Assembly (NCBI GenBank): GCA_025084515.1
Contig: JAJAGP010002010.1
Span: 1 to 64,000, forward strand
Length of the DNA: 64,000 nt
DNA from: Ancistrus triradiatus
Lineage: Eukaryota > Chordata > Actinopteri > Siluriformes > Loricariidae
Direction of reading: 5' to 3'
A model generated the notes under the pieces. It did not search any database. It saw nothing but the letters and a program-made list of their open reading frames with translations, and had not been told where the DNA came from. Each line of letters begins with the position of its first letter. Within the stretch, counting starts at the first letter, position 1. The translations under genes were made by a program, and so were the position numbers. Shown here one piece after another: positions 20,764 to 32,400 of this stretch.

Positions 20764-22650
20764 TTACATTTTACACTTCCCAAACTTTGTATTGACCGGT
20801 AACCCCAGACACATACATTTTGATCATAAATAGCCCATGTAGCTCTCTACACACATTCACATTAAAATATTAAATAAATATAAGTGCATATATTGCTATT
20901 ATACATATGTAAGACATTTAGCTTTCAAAAAGTAATATATTTTAAGTAATCACAATTTATATTTAGAAGTGATCTCTCTCACACACACACAAATTACTTA
21001 CCACACATTAATGACAATAAAATATTAGATATGATGCACTTAAGTCCGATATATTTGCTGCCATATAGGAGCTTAATCATTTTAATGCACAGCCTATCTG
21101 TATTACATTTTCATCCTCATGCCCCACTGTTTTCAACACTATTATTTCCTTAACAGCCAGACATGGTGAAATATGATACTCTGCACACATTTCCATTCAT
21201 TTAGTTAAGTTAATTTGAAATAACATTCAATAACTTGCTCAGGAATTGGTGTATGGTGTACAGACTGGAAGGTAAAGGACAGGGAGAATAGGTGACTGTT
21301 TCATTCTTATTGGGAAGTCAATTTTATTTGCAATCACTTGAAATGAAATGAATTATATCAGTATCAACAAGAAACTATTTTTTTCCTCTATATAAATCTG
21401 TTCATATTTGCCCTTCCTATGTCAGGGTGTCCATGTCTCCTCCCCAAAACATTCCAGAAGGTAGCTTGTCTACTCTAAATTGCATTTAGGCATACAGTAA
21501 GTCAATGTAAACAAAGGTGCGAGTGTGTAATGATCTGTGATGCGTTAGCAACCTGCCTCCTATTTTCTCAACTTGGGTGGAAATTTCATCTGTTAAATTC
21601 AGAAAAAAATAAAAACTCCAACCTTACAAGTTGCTTAATAGTAATTCATTATGAAAGCTTTATTCGAGCTCGGGTAGCGCCTCTACGTTACCTTACCAAA
21701 ATACCTTGCCTTGGGACACTCCCATGAAATCAAACATACATCGGCTTATTAACACATTCAGGATAACAAAAAGATAACAAAATGGCACCTTATTAGACAG
21801 AATATCATTTAACAAAGTTGTTATTGGATGATTCATTGTCTGAATGCTACATACTAACAACACTGGAGGACACTCTTGCTCCACTATAGTTCTGTCTGGA
21901 ATTCTGGTTTATCACTGACCTTCAGAAAGCTTTAAACAAAGACATTTTTCCAAGTTTCAAAATATGACTCATTTGTAATAATGAAAAGAACACTCTAGGA
22001 CTATTTGTTTACTCATTAAACTACAACTACAATTAAACTAGTTTTCATGTTGATCAGGCACCAACTATTTAAATTATACTTGAACATAAGAATGCTGCAA
22101 ACTCATAAGAATTATTAAAGCCTTATATCCACTATGGCATACAAGCACTGAGAGTCCTTGATGACACCATCCATTTCTGTATCATCATTGTTGCACTGAA
22201 TAGTGTCGGCAAGTCTGTTCTTAACATACCAAAGTGATCTAATAATGCTTTTTGCCTGTTTTAATAATACTTATGTCCTCCATACAAAGTGTGCTTGTAC
22301 AGCTACGAATAATCATGAACAAACAAAGAAAAGATACAGTTCGAAGGATCATTACACATTATAAATAGGTATATTAAAAGTATTAAATGAAAAATCAAAT
22401 AATTTCTGCCACACTCTCACTTATCCCATGATATCTTCCAGGACCCTGACCCACATGACACTCACCAAGATAAAGCAGTTACTGCTGATGCTGAAATAAA
22501 TAATTCAACAATATTATAACCAGTAACAAGTAAAGATTGGCTGATTGCAGATGGAAAAGGCTTAGTAAAGGAAATAGCATGGAATTACTACTTAACAAGA
22601 TGTCCATCTGTTATTGTACCTCTTCCTATACACACACTTTTATTTTATTT
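20764..22650. other. AT-rich stretch, no gene recognised
   Basis: Nothing recognised on either strand beyond short chance open frames. Confidence 0.5.
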
Positions 22651-22654
22651 TATT

Positions 22655-22870
22655 TATTTATTTAATGTTGCTATCAGCCTTAATGGCCATTTCAGCAACA
22701 GACACAAGGTTACATTGGATCTAGTCATATATACACTCAGGGTGGGCCATTTTAGCATAATCATTTAACCTTATGCATGTCTTTGGACTGTGGGAGGAAA
22801 CTGGAATACCTGGAGTAAATCGACACAGACATGGGGAGGACCCACTTTTCTCCATCTGGGATCAAACTTC
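22655..22870. repeat. Dispersed teleost-type repeat, two pieces
   Basis: 22660-22715 ('tgttgctatcagccttaatg', 'cagacacaaggttaca') recurs in diverged form at 26705-26790. 22765-22850 carries 'catgtctttggactgtggga' and recurs at 33910-33965. I recognise the second piece as a very common non-coding fish repeat but cannot name its class. Confidence 0.5.
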
Positions 22871-23034
22871 TTGCTGTGAATCTCATATCGTAATGGTAGC
22901 CTGTGTGTGTGAAGGTTAGGCGGAAGCCAAGTATGAAGCCAAGTATGAATGTGTATATAGGATCAATGTAACATTGCTTCTGTCGTGAATTACCATTGAT
23001 GCCGATGCGACACTACATAAACAAATAAACAAAC

Positions 23035-23038
<4 letters not shown>

Positions 23039-23089
<51 letters not shown>
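23039..23089. repeat. TG dinucleotide microsatellite
   Basis: About 25 uninterrupted TG units. Confidence 0.97.
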
Positions 23090-24308
23090 TAAGAGCTGCA
23101 GTGTACTTATGCTTATTTCTGTTGGTTGCAGGACTGTTTCAGAAGAACGAACATGAATCAAACTGCAGGAGTAACAAACCAGTACAGGAGATGCTCCACA
23201 GGTGGAAAAGTAAGTGGCATTTTAATGTTCATTTCAGGTGTTCACTGCCTTATGTGAATGCACAGATGAGCCAGTTGTTTTGTAATCATCATTATTAAGT
23301 TTAATTAAGATTAATTATTGAATGATTGACTGTGTACTTTTTCAAAGTGGAAAAGCTGATACATCTGTTCATCTAGTGAATTACTTGGGGATGCTTTAGT
23401 AATATTTATATAAGCCTTCTCTTACTTTTCCTGGGTTGTTTGAAAAGTCATAATTCATAATTAATATTCTTAGTTATCCTACAACACCTAACCATAAAAA
23501 GTTGAGACAGAATGTAAAATGCAAATAAAAAATACAATGGTGTGAAAAATTGTTTCCCCCCTTCCTAATTTCCTATTTTGTTGCATGTTTTTGACACTCA
23601 AGTGTTTCGGAACATCACACCAATTTAAATATTAGTTAAAGACATACACAAGTAAACACAAAATGCAGTTTTTAAATGAAGATGTTTATTATTAAAGGAG
23701 AAAAAAATCCAAACCTACTTGGCCCTGTGTGAAAAAGTGATTGCCCCCCTTGTTAAAACATAATTTAACTATGGTTTATCACACCTGAGTTTACTGTCTC
23801 TAGCCACACCCAGGCCTGATTATTGCCACACCCATTCCCAGTGTAGTGAAGTGAAGTACAACAAAAGATCCATCATGCCGAGATCTAAAGAAATTCAGGA
23901 ACAATTGAGAAAGAGAGTAATTGAGAGCTGTCAGTCTGGAAAGGGTTATAAAGCCTTTTCTAAAGCTTTGGGATTCCAGCGAACCACAATGAGAGCCATT
24001 ATCCACAAATGGCGAAGACATGAAACAGTAGTGAATCTTCCCAGGAGTGAAGGCCGACCAAAATTACCCCAAGAGCACAGCAACAACTCATCCAAGAGGT
24101 CACAAAAGACCCCACAACGACATCCAAAGAACTGCAGGCCTCACTTTTCTCAGCTAAGGTCAGTGTTCATGCCTTCACCATAAGAAAGAGACTGGGTAAA
24201 AATGACCTGCATGGAAGAGTTCCAAGACAAAAACCATTGCTGAGCAAAAAGAACATTAAAGCTCATCTCAATTTTTTCAAAACACATCTTGATGATCCTA
24301 AAGACTTA

Positions 24309-25887
24309 CAGTCGTATGAAAAAGTTTGGGCACCCCTGATAATTTTCATGATTTTAGTTTATAAATCATTGGTTGTTCAGATCAGCAACTTGAGTTAAAT
24401 ATATCATATAGCAGATGAACACAGTGATATTTGAGAAGTGAAATGAAGTTTATAGAATTTACAGAAAGTGTGCAGTAAATATTCAAACAAAATTATTCAG
24501 GTGCATAAATTTGGGCACCCCAACAGAAAAATTACATCAATATTTAGTAGATCCTCCTTTTGTAGAAATAACAGCCACTAAACGCTTCCTACAGCTTCCA
24601 GTCTGGATTCTGGTTGAAGGTGCTTTGGACCATTCTTCTTTAGAAACATCTCCAGTTCAGTCAGGTTTGATGGTTTCCGAGCATGGACAGCCCACATTTT
24701 CAGTAATATTCATGTCTGGGGACTGAGATGGCCATTCCAGAACGTTGTACTGGTTCCTCTGCATGAATGCCTTAGTAGATTTTGAGCAGGGTTTGGGGGG
24801 GTCGTTGGCCTCGGTGCAACTTTGTCACTGATTCTTGAACATTGTTCTCAAGAATCTGGAGATATTAACTGGAATCCATGCGACCCTCAACTTAAACAAG
24901 ATTCCTAGTACCTGCACTGGCCACACAGTCCCACAGCATGATGGAAACCGCCACCAAAATTTTACTGGGGTAGCAAGTGTTTGTCTTGGGATGCTGTGTT
25001 CTTTTTCCGCTCCTTGTTATGTCCAAATAACTCAATTTTAGTTTCATCAGTACAACACAGCACTTTATTCCAAAATGAAGCTGGATTGTCCAAATGTGCT
25101 GTAGCACACCTCAAGTGACTCTGTTTTTGTCGTGTGTCTGCAGAAAAGGCTTTCTTCTGCATTACTCTCCTATACAGCCTCTCCTTGTGCAAAGTGCGCT
25201 GTATAGTTGAACGATGAACAGTGACACCATCTGCAGCAAGATGAGGTTGTAGGTCTTTGGAGGTGGTCTGTGGCTTGACTATGACTGTTCTCAACCATCC
25301 TTCGCCTCTGCCTATCTGAATTTTTCTTGGTCTGCCACTTCGGGAGTTCCTTAACTAGAACTGTGCCTGTGGTCTTCCATTGCCTCACTATGTTCCTCAC
25401 AGTGGAAACTGACAGCTGAAATCTCTGAGAGAGCTTTTCCCTTTCCCTGAACCATGATGTTGAACAACCTTTGTTTTCAGGCCATTTGAGAGTTGTTTTG
25501 AGGCTCCCATATTGCCACTCTTCAGAGAAGATGCAAAGAGGAGAAAAACTTCCAATTGGCCACCTTAACCCTTTATCATAGTTGGACTCACTTGTGTATG
25601 TAGATCAAGGGTCAGTGAGCTTACAAAACATATTTTGTGTTCCAATAATTAGTGCTAAAGGTATTCAAATGACAAGGGTGCCCAAATTTATGCACCTACC
25701 TAATTTTGTTTGAATAATTACTGCACACTTTCTGTAAAACCTATAAACTTAATTTCACTTCTCAAATATCACGGTGTTCATCTGCTATATGATATATTTA
25801 CCTGAAATTGCTGAGCTGGACAACCAATGATTTATAAAGAAAAATCATGAAAATTATCAGGGGTGCCCAAACTTTTTCATACGACTG
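24309..25887 (-). mobile_element. Tc1-like family C, innermost element of the nest
   Basis: Inverted ends 'cagtcgtatgaaaaagtttg' and '...aactttttcatacgactg' are perfect over at least 40 bp and stand inside TA duplications (24307-24308 and 25888-25889). Length is 1579 bp. Transposase sense is minus. Being the youngest of the three levels, it still has clean ends. A second, truncated copy of the family lies at 39573-40671. Confidence 0.92.
24537..25510 (-). pseudogene. Tc1-like transposase pseudogene (family C)
   Basis: From the ATG at 25510 the minus strand reads MGASKQLSNGLKTK, then two helix-turn-helix regions (SVSTVRNIVRQWK-like, then GVTVHRSTIQRTLHKERLY). The catalytic part opens with WNKVLCCTDETKIELFGHNK, holding the first Asp. 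The later Asp/Glu blocks around 24700-24780 are recognisable only in outline. Single-base indels shift the frame at about 25440, 25310, 25020 and 24960. Length before decay would be near 330 residues, normal for the family. Confidence 0.82.
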
Positions 25888-27512
25888 TATGGGAAAACAT
25901 TCTGTGGACTGAAAAGTTGAAGTCTTTGGAAGTTGTGTGTCCCAATACATATGCCGTAAAAGTAACACAGCATTTCAGAAAAAGAACATTATACCAACAG
26001 TAAAATATGGTGGTGGTAGTGTGATGGCCTGGGGCTGTTTTGCTGCTTCACGACCTGGAAGACTTAATAGATAAATGGAACTATGAATTCTGCTGTCTAA
26101 AAAAAAATCCTGAAAGAGAATGTCCGGCCGTCTGTTTGTGACCTCAAGCTGAAACAAACATGGGTTCTTCAGCAGGACAATGATCCAAAACACACCAGCA
26201 AGTCCACCTCTGAATGGCTGAAGAAAAACAAAATGAAGACTTTGGAGTAGTCTAGTCAAAGTCCTGACCTGAATCCTATTGAGATGCTGTGGCATGATTT
26301 AAAAAGGCAGTTCATCCTCAAAAAACTCTCCAGTGTGGCTGAATTACAACAATTCTGCAAAGATGTGTGGCCAAAAATCCTCCACAATGCTGTAAAAGAC
26401 TCATTGCAAGTTATCGCAAACGCTTGGTTGCAGTTGTTGCTGCTAAGGGTGGCCCAACCAGTTATTAGGTTTAGGGGGCAATCACTTTTTCACACAGGGT
26501 AGGTTTGGGTTTACTTGTGTTGTCTTTGACTAATATTTAAATTGGTTTGATGTTACGAAACACTTAAGTGTGACAAACATGCAAAAAAATAGAAAATCAG
26601 GGAGGGGGCAAACACTTTTTCACATATCACTGTATATGCAGTATTCCTTACATTTGTTAATAAACATCCAATACTGCATACCTGTTTATTTGTTTGTTTC
26701 TTGGGTTTATTTAATGTCGCTATCAGCGTTAATGACTGTTTTAATGACAGACACAAGGTTATATCGATACACAAGGTTATGTCAAAGTTAGTCATATATA
26801 TATATATTTTTGCTGTGAGGTGATGGCCCGCAGTTGGGATAGGAGCAATGTAGGGCCAGTAATGAGGTAAAAAAAACACTTAAATAATGATGTGATTTCA
26901 AACAGGTATTGTCAATACGCGATTGTAATCAGGACTTGGTACAAAAGCAGTATCCACAAAAGGCTGAGTCTTTGAGGAGTAAACATAGGCAGATGATCTT
27001 CAGTTTATCAACACATGTAAGAAAGTTATTGAAATGTTTAAAAACAATGTTCCTCAAAGAAAGACTGGAAGGGATTTCCATATTTCATTGGAATGGATAA
27101 CTTTTTTTCTGATTTGGCTTGTTTTGCAATGTCTTGTTGAAAAATGCACAGATGTCCCTGGAAAGGATGTCAACTTGAAGGCAGCTTACATTGCTCTAAA
27201 ATCTCATCAAATCATGATTCTAATCACTTGTTGACTTTACCTGTTTGAAATCGCATCATTATTTAGTTTTTTTACCTCATTACTAGCCCTATATTGCCCC
27301 CGTCTTGACTTTTTTTGGAATGTGTTTCAGGTCTGAAATGCAGGAATGGATGTTTATTAAAAAATGAAATGAAGCTGACCTGAAAAGACATGAAATATCT
27401 TGGTTTCATACTGTCTGCAGTCAAATAAAAGTCAAAGCAAATGTAAGAAAAACAGCTTATATTTTTTATTTGCATTTTCCCATCATCCCAACTTTTCTGA
27501 TTTGGGGTTGTA

Positions 27513-28238
27513 ATTTGTTGATATTAGTTCTTGTGTTCAGAGTGTGAGTGCATTACATCCACATGTTTAGTATGTGCAGTGTTTACCACGAGTAGTGTGA
27601 AACAGGCCTTATAATCTAGTAGTAGGTGACAAATATGTTACACTCAGATCCAGTACTTTTAAAAGTCCCCTATGGAAACGCCAGCAGGGTACTGTAGCAA
27701 TCATAATTTGGAATTGTGTTGATAGCAGGAATGTAGAGAAGTGTGAAACCCCTGAGAACATGTCTTGTCACCACTAGTCAGAAGCGCTGATAAAAGGGAC
27801 TTTGAGGAATCCTTGTGAGGGATAAAATTTGATATTTCACATGAGCTGAGAAACATCCTTTTGAAATTTGGTTATTATCAAGAGGATCATCACAAACACT
27901 GTTTTATAAATAGGTGGGTGTATTTTATGAAGTGTGTTTTTATGCACTTAATTGCAGTTGCACAGGAATGAAGGCTAAATCATCCATGTTAACATTTCCT
28001 TCAGGGTCTTCGCTTCGATGATGTAGCGTCAGTACCCTCTGTGTCAAGGTCTCCTCCTAACTATTTTATTTAGCATGTTTCCCACTGGTTTTAATTAATT
28101 GTCAACATGCCTTTAGCAATTAGGATTAGGGACAAAAGTGTTTGCTTGCTTACAGCTCCTGGGTGCAGATCCTTTGTGAAGTTGTTGTCCAGTATCTTAC
28201 CACATTTTAAGACACGTTAGATCATCTCTAAAGTGTCC

Positions 28239-28239
<1 letters not shown>
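27513..28239. other. AT-rich stretch, no gene recognised
   Basis: No domain, repeat identity or splice-like signal that I can support. Confidence 0.5.
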
Positions 28240-28283
<44 letters not shown>

Positions 28284-28296
28284 TGTGTGTGTGTGC
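28240..28296. repeat. TG dinucleotide microsatellite
   Basis: About 27 TG units with one G insertion. Confidence 0.95.
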
Positions 28297-28299
28297 TTG

Positions 28300-28437
28300 T
28301 GCACCCTGTAATAGACTGGCACCCTGCCCAGGGGTAGTTCCCTCTTTGCACCCTGTGTTGCCAGTTAGGGACCAGCTACCTGTGATCCTAACTGGGATTA
28401 AGGGGGTGTTATAAGTGAATGAGTGAACAAACGTGTT
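28300..28437 (+). repeat. SINE/L2-tail-type dispersed repeat
   Basis: 'gactggcaccctgcccaggg', then 'taactgggattaagggggtg' and 'gtgaatgagtgaa' at the end follow the order of a very common vertebrate non-coding repeat tail. There are no pol III boxes, so only the tail part is present. Confidence 0.55.
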
Positions 28438-29186
28438 TTTTGATGCAGGAGAAACTTAGTCATGCATCAATCATTTTCTTTAATTATAGTATGTTAAACA
28501 GTCTCCTGTCATGTTGTATATTTTGTCAGGTAGACAATTTGTGATGTGGTAAAGCAACACTGCCTTTACCACATCACTAATTCAAGATATCAAAAAGTTG
28601 GCTGCTCCAAACTGCTTGCAAGTTGAATGAATTTACACATACTTAGGATATGAAAAACTTTTTGTTTTTCATATGTTGTTGATGTTGTTGATGTGAGCGT
28701 GAGATTTTATTATGAATAAAAAATGGCCCTAGGTCATGGAATTGCATACTAGTCATACATCTAGGTAAGTGGACATGTTGAATCCCAAAAACATGTTAAG
28801 TAGAGCTGATTAAAAACAGCAGTTAAGTAGTGAATAACTGTTCTTTGTGTAAAACTCAACTCTTGTCACCTTATGTGATATCTTCTCCTTCTTGTATGTG
28901 ATAGCCATTATATACATCCTTACAGGCCAGTGTTGCCTTCCAGGAACTGTCTAGGATGCAGTGTTTTATCTATGCAACTACCATCTGGGGCTTGTGTGAT
29001 AATCAGTGTATGAGAACGGACCCATGTGTGTAGACTAGGTCTTAGTCTGTATTCTGTCAAAACTCTGAGTCTCCTGATTCTTTCAAAGCTACTTGGGAGG
29101 TCCCAGGTTCTACAGTGGAGAAATATCCTCAAGATAACAGAAATCCAGGGTGATGTGGTCTGGAAATGTATTCCAAAATTCACTGT
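28438..29186. other. No gene recognised
   Basis: Open frames of up to 136 codons on the minus strand (28920-29330) overlap the hairpin and a SINE-like piece and show no domain. Confidence 0.45.
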
Positions 29187-29189
29187 GGA

Positions 29190-29259
29190 TGCGAAAGACT
29201 GGAAAACTGTCCAGGGTGTACTCAGATGTACACCCTGGACAGTTTTCCAGTCTTTCGCA
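29190..29259. repeat. Perfect inverted repeat (hairpin)
   Basis: Arms 29190-29221 and 29228-29259 are exact reverse complements (left arm begins 'tgcgaaagactggaaaac'), leaving a six-base loop 'tcagat'. No mismatch in 32 bp. It is not a terminator in any known sense here. Confidence 0.97.
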
Positions 29260-29284
29260 ATGTGCCCTAACTGTATCACCCAAC

Positions 29285-29345
29285 CTTCACGTTGCAAGTC
29301 CAGTCCATGGTTCGAATGCAGGTCTTTCAACAGGCTCTTGCCGCC
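29285..29345 (-). repeat. SINE-like fragment
   Basis: On the minus strand it contains 'cttgcaacgtgaaggttggg', which recurs nearly unchanged at about 44178-44197. The shared segment suggests one dispersed short repeat; its class is not certain. Confidence 0.4.
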
Positions 29346-29486
29346 AATCTGCAGGAGCTGTTCCAGTGCATTGATCTAATGTTATTTGGTTAATAAACTG
29401 TAGAGGTTTATACACTCAGAGTTTACATGCCAGTAGAGGTCACTGTCAATATGCATGTGAATTTACAGACAGAAAATGACCTCCCC

Positions 29487-29491
<5 letters not shown>

Positions 29492-29524
<33 letters not shown>

Positions 29525-29691
29525 CTCAATCCAATTCAATGAGCTTTATTGGCATGACTGTCACAGTGGGTACAATTTTGCCAAAGCATTGAAGAGACTG
29601 TTCTATACATATGACAAATAATAAATAGAAACAATCAGACAAACAGACAAAAAATATACTGTACAGTAAAGAAAGGGGAAAAAAGATAGAA

Positions 29692-29787
<96 letters not shown>

Positions 29788-29823
29788 ATTTAAGGAAGTA
29801 GAGTTTAAACAAGTTGCCTTATT

Positions 29824-29906
<83 letters not shown>
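29492..29906. repeat. Cluster of CT, TA, GA, TG and TC microsatellites
   Basis: (CT)n at 29492-29526, (TA)n directly followed by (GA)n at 29694-29784, and (TG)n directly followed by (TC)n at 29826-29906. The Ser-Leu, Ile-Tyr, Arg-Glu and Thr-His open frames across them are artefacts. Confidence 0.97.
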
Positions 29907-29909
<3 letters not shown>

Positions 29910-30471
29910 CTTTTTTATGGGTGTTGTAACTGCCATCAATATTTATATGTAATGTATTGTAATGTCTATGTAGAACTGACATAACATGTAGTAAATAAGA
30001 TTGTGCTTGCCTTCCGAACCTACACTACAGGGAGACTGTCGGCAAAGTTTACAACAGGGTATATCCAGTGGACATCCAAGTTTTATAGGGGGGCTATCAA
30101 GGCAAGAGTAAACAAAAAGTCATAAAAATACAAAAATGTGCACAACGATTTTAATATCTCATGACACTTGTGAGTAGCTTGTGAGAAACAACAATAACAA
30201 AACATTTAAATGCCTTTTCCATACCTTTTAACAAGCCATTTGAATTAGGTTTTAATTTGAGCTGTAGAAGTAATGTCCTGAAAGGGGAGCTTTCTTTTGG
30301 GATTTTCTCCCACTAAGAATCCAATTCACAGCACCTCTGTACGACAAAGTGGTGAGATGTAATAGCTCACTAGAGATGCTTGCAGGCTGCAGAAGGTTAA
30401 ACAAGTAATAGGCAAGGGTGAAAAGGCAGGCAGTGTTGGTGCTGCACCACTGTATGCCTGTGGTCTGTGTG
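29907..30471. other. No gene recognised
   Basis: Unique-looking AT-rich sequence without domains. Confidence 0.45.
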
Positions 30472-30590
30472 GGACTGTGGTGGCCTAGCAGTTAAGGTAC
30501 TGGATTATAGATCAGATCATCCTGGGTTCAAATCCCACCTTTGCCAAGGTTCCACTGTTGGGTCCTTGAGCTAGACACTTAAATGTATAC
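30472..30590 (+). repeat. tRNA-derived SINE fragment
   Basis: Box A-like 'tggcctagcagttaagg' (30481-30497) and box B 'gggttcaaatccc' (30524-30536) stand 27 bases apart, followed by 'ccactgttgggtccttgag', the typical body of a common fish SINE. The head cannot fold into a full tRNA cloverleaf with paired acceptor ends, so it is not a tRNA gene. A related piece lies at 62779-62866. Confidence 0.8.
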
Positions 30591-30654
30591 TGTTATTATC
30601 AATGCGGGTATGTGCATATAATGACAAAAATAATGCAATGGAAACGTTAAAAAA

Positions 30655-30866
30655 GCATTTACGTATTGTAACCTTTACATTTCATATTTTAGTCAACTGA
30701 ATTTACTGTAGATTTAGTTGATTATAATCTTATTATAATTAGCCGGCAAAAACTAGACAATTCAGATGACTAAACTATGGCAAAAACTAAATTACATTTA
30801 GTTAAAAAGCTATGACTAAAACAAAATCAAAATTTGCTGTCAAAATGAACACTGATGCACACCCGC
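30655..30866. mobile_element. hAT-type element end fragment
   Basis: The segment is closely similar to 52758-52965, the right end of the hAT element at 51534-52965: 'cctttacatttc', 'tagatttag' and 'aatcaaaatttgctg' occur in the same order. It ends near 'gaacactg', like the CAGTGTTAATTTTG-type terminus. No left end is found. Confidence 0.65.
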
Positions 30867-31344
30867 TGTTTCTCTTTGCTCCTGTTTTCCAATTAATTTT
30901 TTCCTCTCATTTCTTTGCTCTCCGGCTCTCTTTGTCTTGTATGTTCTATGTCTGTAGCAGTTCTGTAGTGTAGCCCTTTATAGCTCTGTTTTGTATTTAG
31001 CCCTTCCCGATTGTATTGACTAGTCTGTTTGTTAGCACTGCCTGTTAGCACCTTCTCGGTTTGTTAGCATAGAAGTGTCTGTTTGTCTTAGTCTGTCTGC
31101 TCATGTGGTTCATTGTATTGCCTTGTTTGCTTACAGTCTGTCCATGTTAGCACTGTTTGTATATCTTAGCATTGTCTGTCCATTTAGCTTTGTTAGCACT
31201 GAATGTAGGATCTATTTGAGTTTGTTTGCCTTGTTTTGCTATGTTCACCTTGTCTTACATCTTGTTCACTGTCAATAAACCTTCACACTTGCACATTCAT
31301 CTGCCTCCATTCATCAGTCTCCCTTGTGCGTCAACAGCATGACA
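30867..31344 (+). mobile_element. Gypsy-like LTR, probably truncated at its 5' side
   Basis: It ends 'cgtcaacagcatgaca' with 'caataaacc' (poly(A) signal) about 70 bp before, the usual U5 layout. The body repeats 'tgttagcact' and 'gtctgtttgtctta'-like units. No TGT-type start is visible; the left boundary against the hAT fragment is arbitrary. The first base after its end plus one is already Tc1 family A sequence. Confidence 0.6.
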
Positions 31345-31345
31345 G

Positions 31346-32398
31346 AACTCTAAACAGTTTGGACTCCACCAATCCACATTCAAAATATAGTGTACAAACG
31401 TAGAAAATTAAAGACCAATATTACATTCCCCAGGAGTGGTCAACTAAAAACGATCACTCCAAGAACAAGGCATGTAATAATAAGGCCTCAAGTCCTCTCT
31501 ATCACTGGCTAATGTTAATGTTTATGAGTCCACCATTAGGAGAACACTGAATAACTATTGAGTGCATGGCAGGGTTGGAAGGAGAAAGCCACTGCTCTCC
31601 AAATAGAGCATTGCTGTTTGTCTGCATGTTAGTTCACATGGATAAACCAGAAGGCTACAGGAAAAACATTTTGTGTAAGGATGAAACCAAATCAAAACTT
31701 TTTGTTTTAAATGAGAAATGTTTTATCTGTAGAAAAGATAATGGCATAAGAACCTGATTCCATCTGTGAAACATGGTGTTGGTAGTAAGTGGTTTTGATG
31801 CATTTGGGGCAGAATGGCTTGCTATCATGGATGGAACAATGAATTCTGAATTATACTAGCAAATTCTGAAGTAAAGTGTTAGGACATCTGTCCATGAACT
31901 GAATCTTAAGAGAATGTACAAAATGCAGCAAGATAATCACCTAAGCAACAAATCATTATACCAAAGAATGATTAAGGAAGAATAAAGTTATTTGTTTTAG
32001 CCAAGCCAAAAGTCCTGACTTTAAAATAAATGTTGTTTAAGAATTTGAAATGGGCAATTCATCCCACCCGCATCCCACCCGCATCCCAGAGCTGCAGTTT
32101 TTTCCTAAAAACTGACATGTGAGACAGATCAACCATTACTAGAAATGTTTAGCTGCAGTTATTACTGCACAAGGGGGTGAGGGCACATACTGAAAGTAAA
32201 GGTTCACATAGTTTTGCCTCTCATATTGATGAAATATTTTTAGAAATTTTAGAAATTATCAAGTATATTTCTTTTGACTCAGTTTTTTTATTGAGTTCTC
32301 TTTATCTGCTTTTAGGACTTGGTGTGAAAGTCTGTTTATTCTTTATGTCATGTTTATGCAGAATACAGTAAGTGCCCATAAACCTTTAAGCACCACTG
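31346..32398 (+). mobile_element. Tc1-like family A, 5'-truncated copy
   Basis: It begins in mid-transposase ('agtttggactccaccaatcc') and runs to the right terminal repeat 'cctttaagcaccactg' followed by TA at 32399-32400. Blocks in between code, with stops, for the linker, the DETKSKLF region holding the first catalytic Asp (31680-31705), and the C-terminal part. The left third is missing, replaced by an LTR end. Confidence 0.8.
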
Positions 32399-32400
32399 TA

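Larger units (their letters stand above)
23875..26502 (+). pseudogene. Tc1-like transposase pseudogene (family B), split by insertion
   Basis: The frame starts MPRSKEIQEQLRKRVIESCQ and continues through a first helix-turn-helix (GKGYKAFSKALGF, TTMRAIIHKW) and a GRPKL-type linker. It is broken after about 80 codons, and at 24308 the family C element cuts it. After the insertion it resumes at 25890 (ENILWTEKLKSLE-like, where the first catalytic Asp is altered). A remnant of the S-P-D-L-N-P-I-E block follows at about 26255-26285 (SQSPDLNPIEMLWHDL), so the second Asp and a Glu-containing block remain. Several other stops and a small deletion are present. The product would have moved family B elements into TA sites. 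Confidence 0.8.
23535..26632 (+). mobile_element. Tc1-like family B, middle element of the nest
   Basis: The ends 'caatggtgtgaaaaattgtt' and '...ctttttcacatatcactg' form the inverted repeats, with TA at 23533-23534 and 26633-26634. Without the inserted inner element (24309-25887) it would be about 1.5 kb, a usual length for Tc1-type transposons. Transposase sense is plus. Confidence 0.85.
23482..27510 (+). mobile_element. Tc1/mariner family G, outermost element of a triple nest
   Basis: The left end 'caacacctaaccataaaaag' and the right end '...cttttctgatttggggttg' are imperfect inverted repeats, each next to TA (23480-23481 and 27511-27512). The left 50 bp stand alone because a second element (23535-26632) sits between them and the rest. 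The remaining body (26635-27510) has a relic of a helix-turn-helix region, MFKNNVPQRKTGRDFHIS, at 27034. There is no catalytic domain. The element is either non-autonomous or heavily decayed. Confidence 0.7.

Noticed and set aside
29603..29982. Open frames rich in Ser-Leu, Arg-Glu and Thr-His
   Set aside because: Produced by CT, GA and TG arrays.
30472..30555. A tRNA gene suggested by box A and box B
   Set aside because: No cloverleaf with a paired acceptor stem, and the downstream body is that of a SINE.
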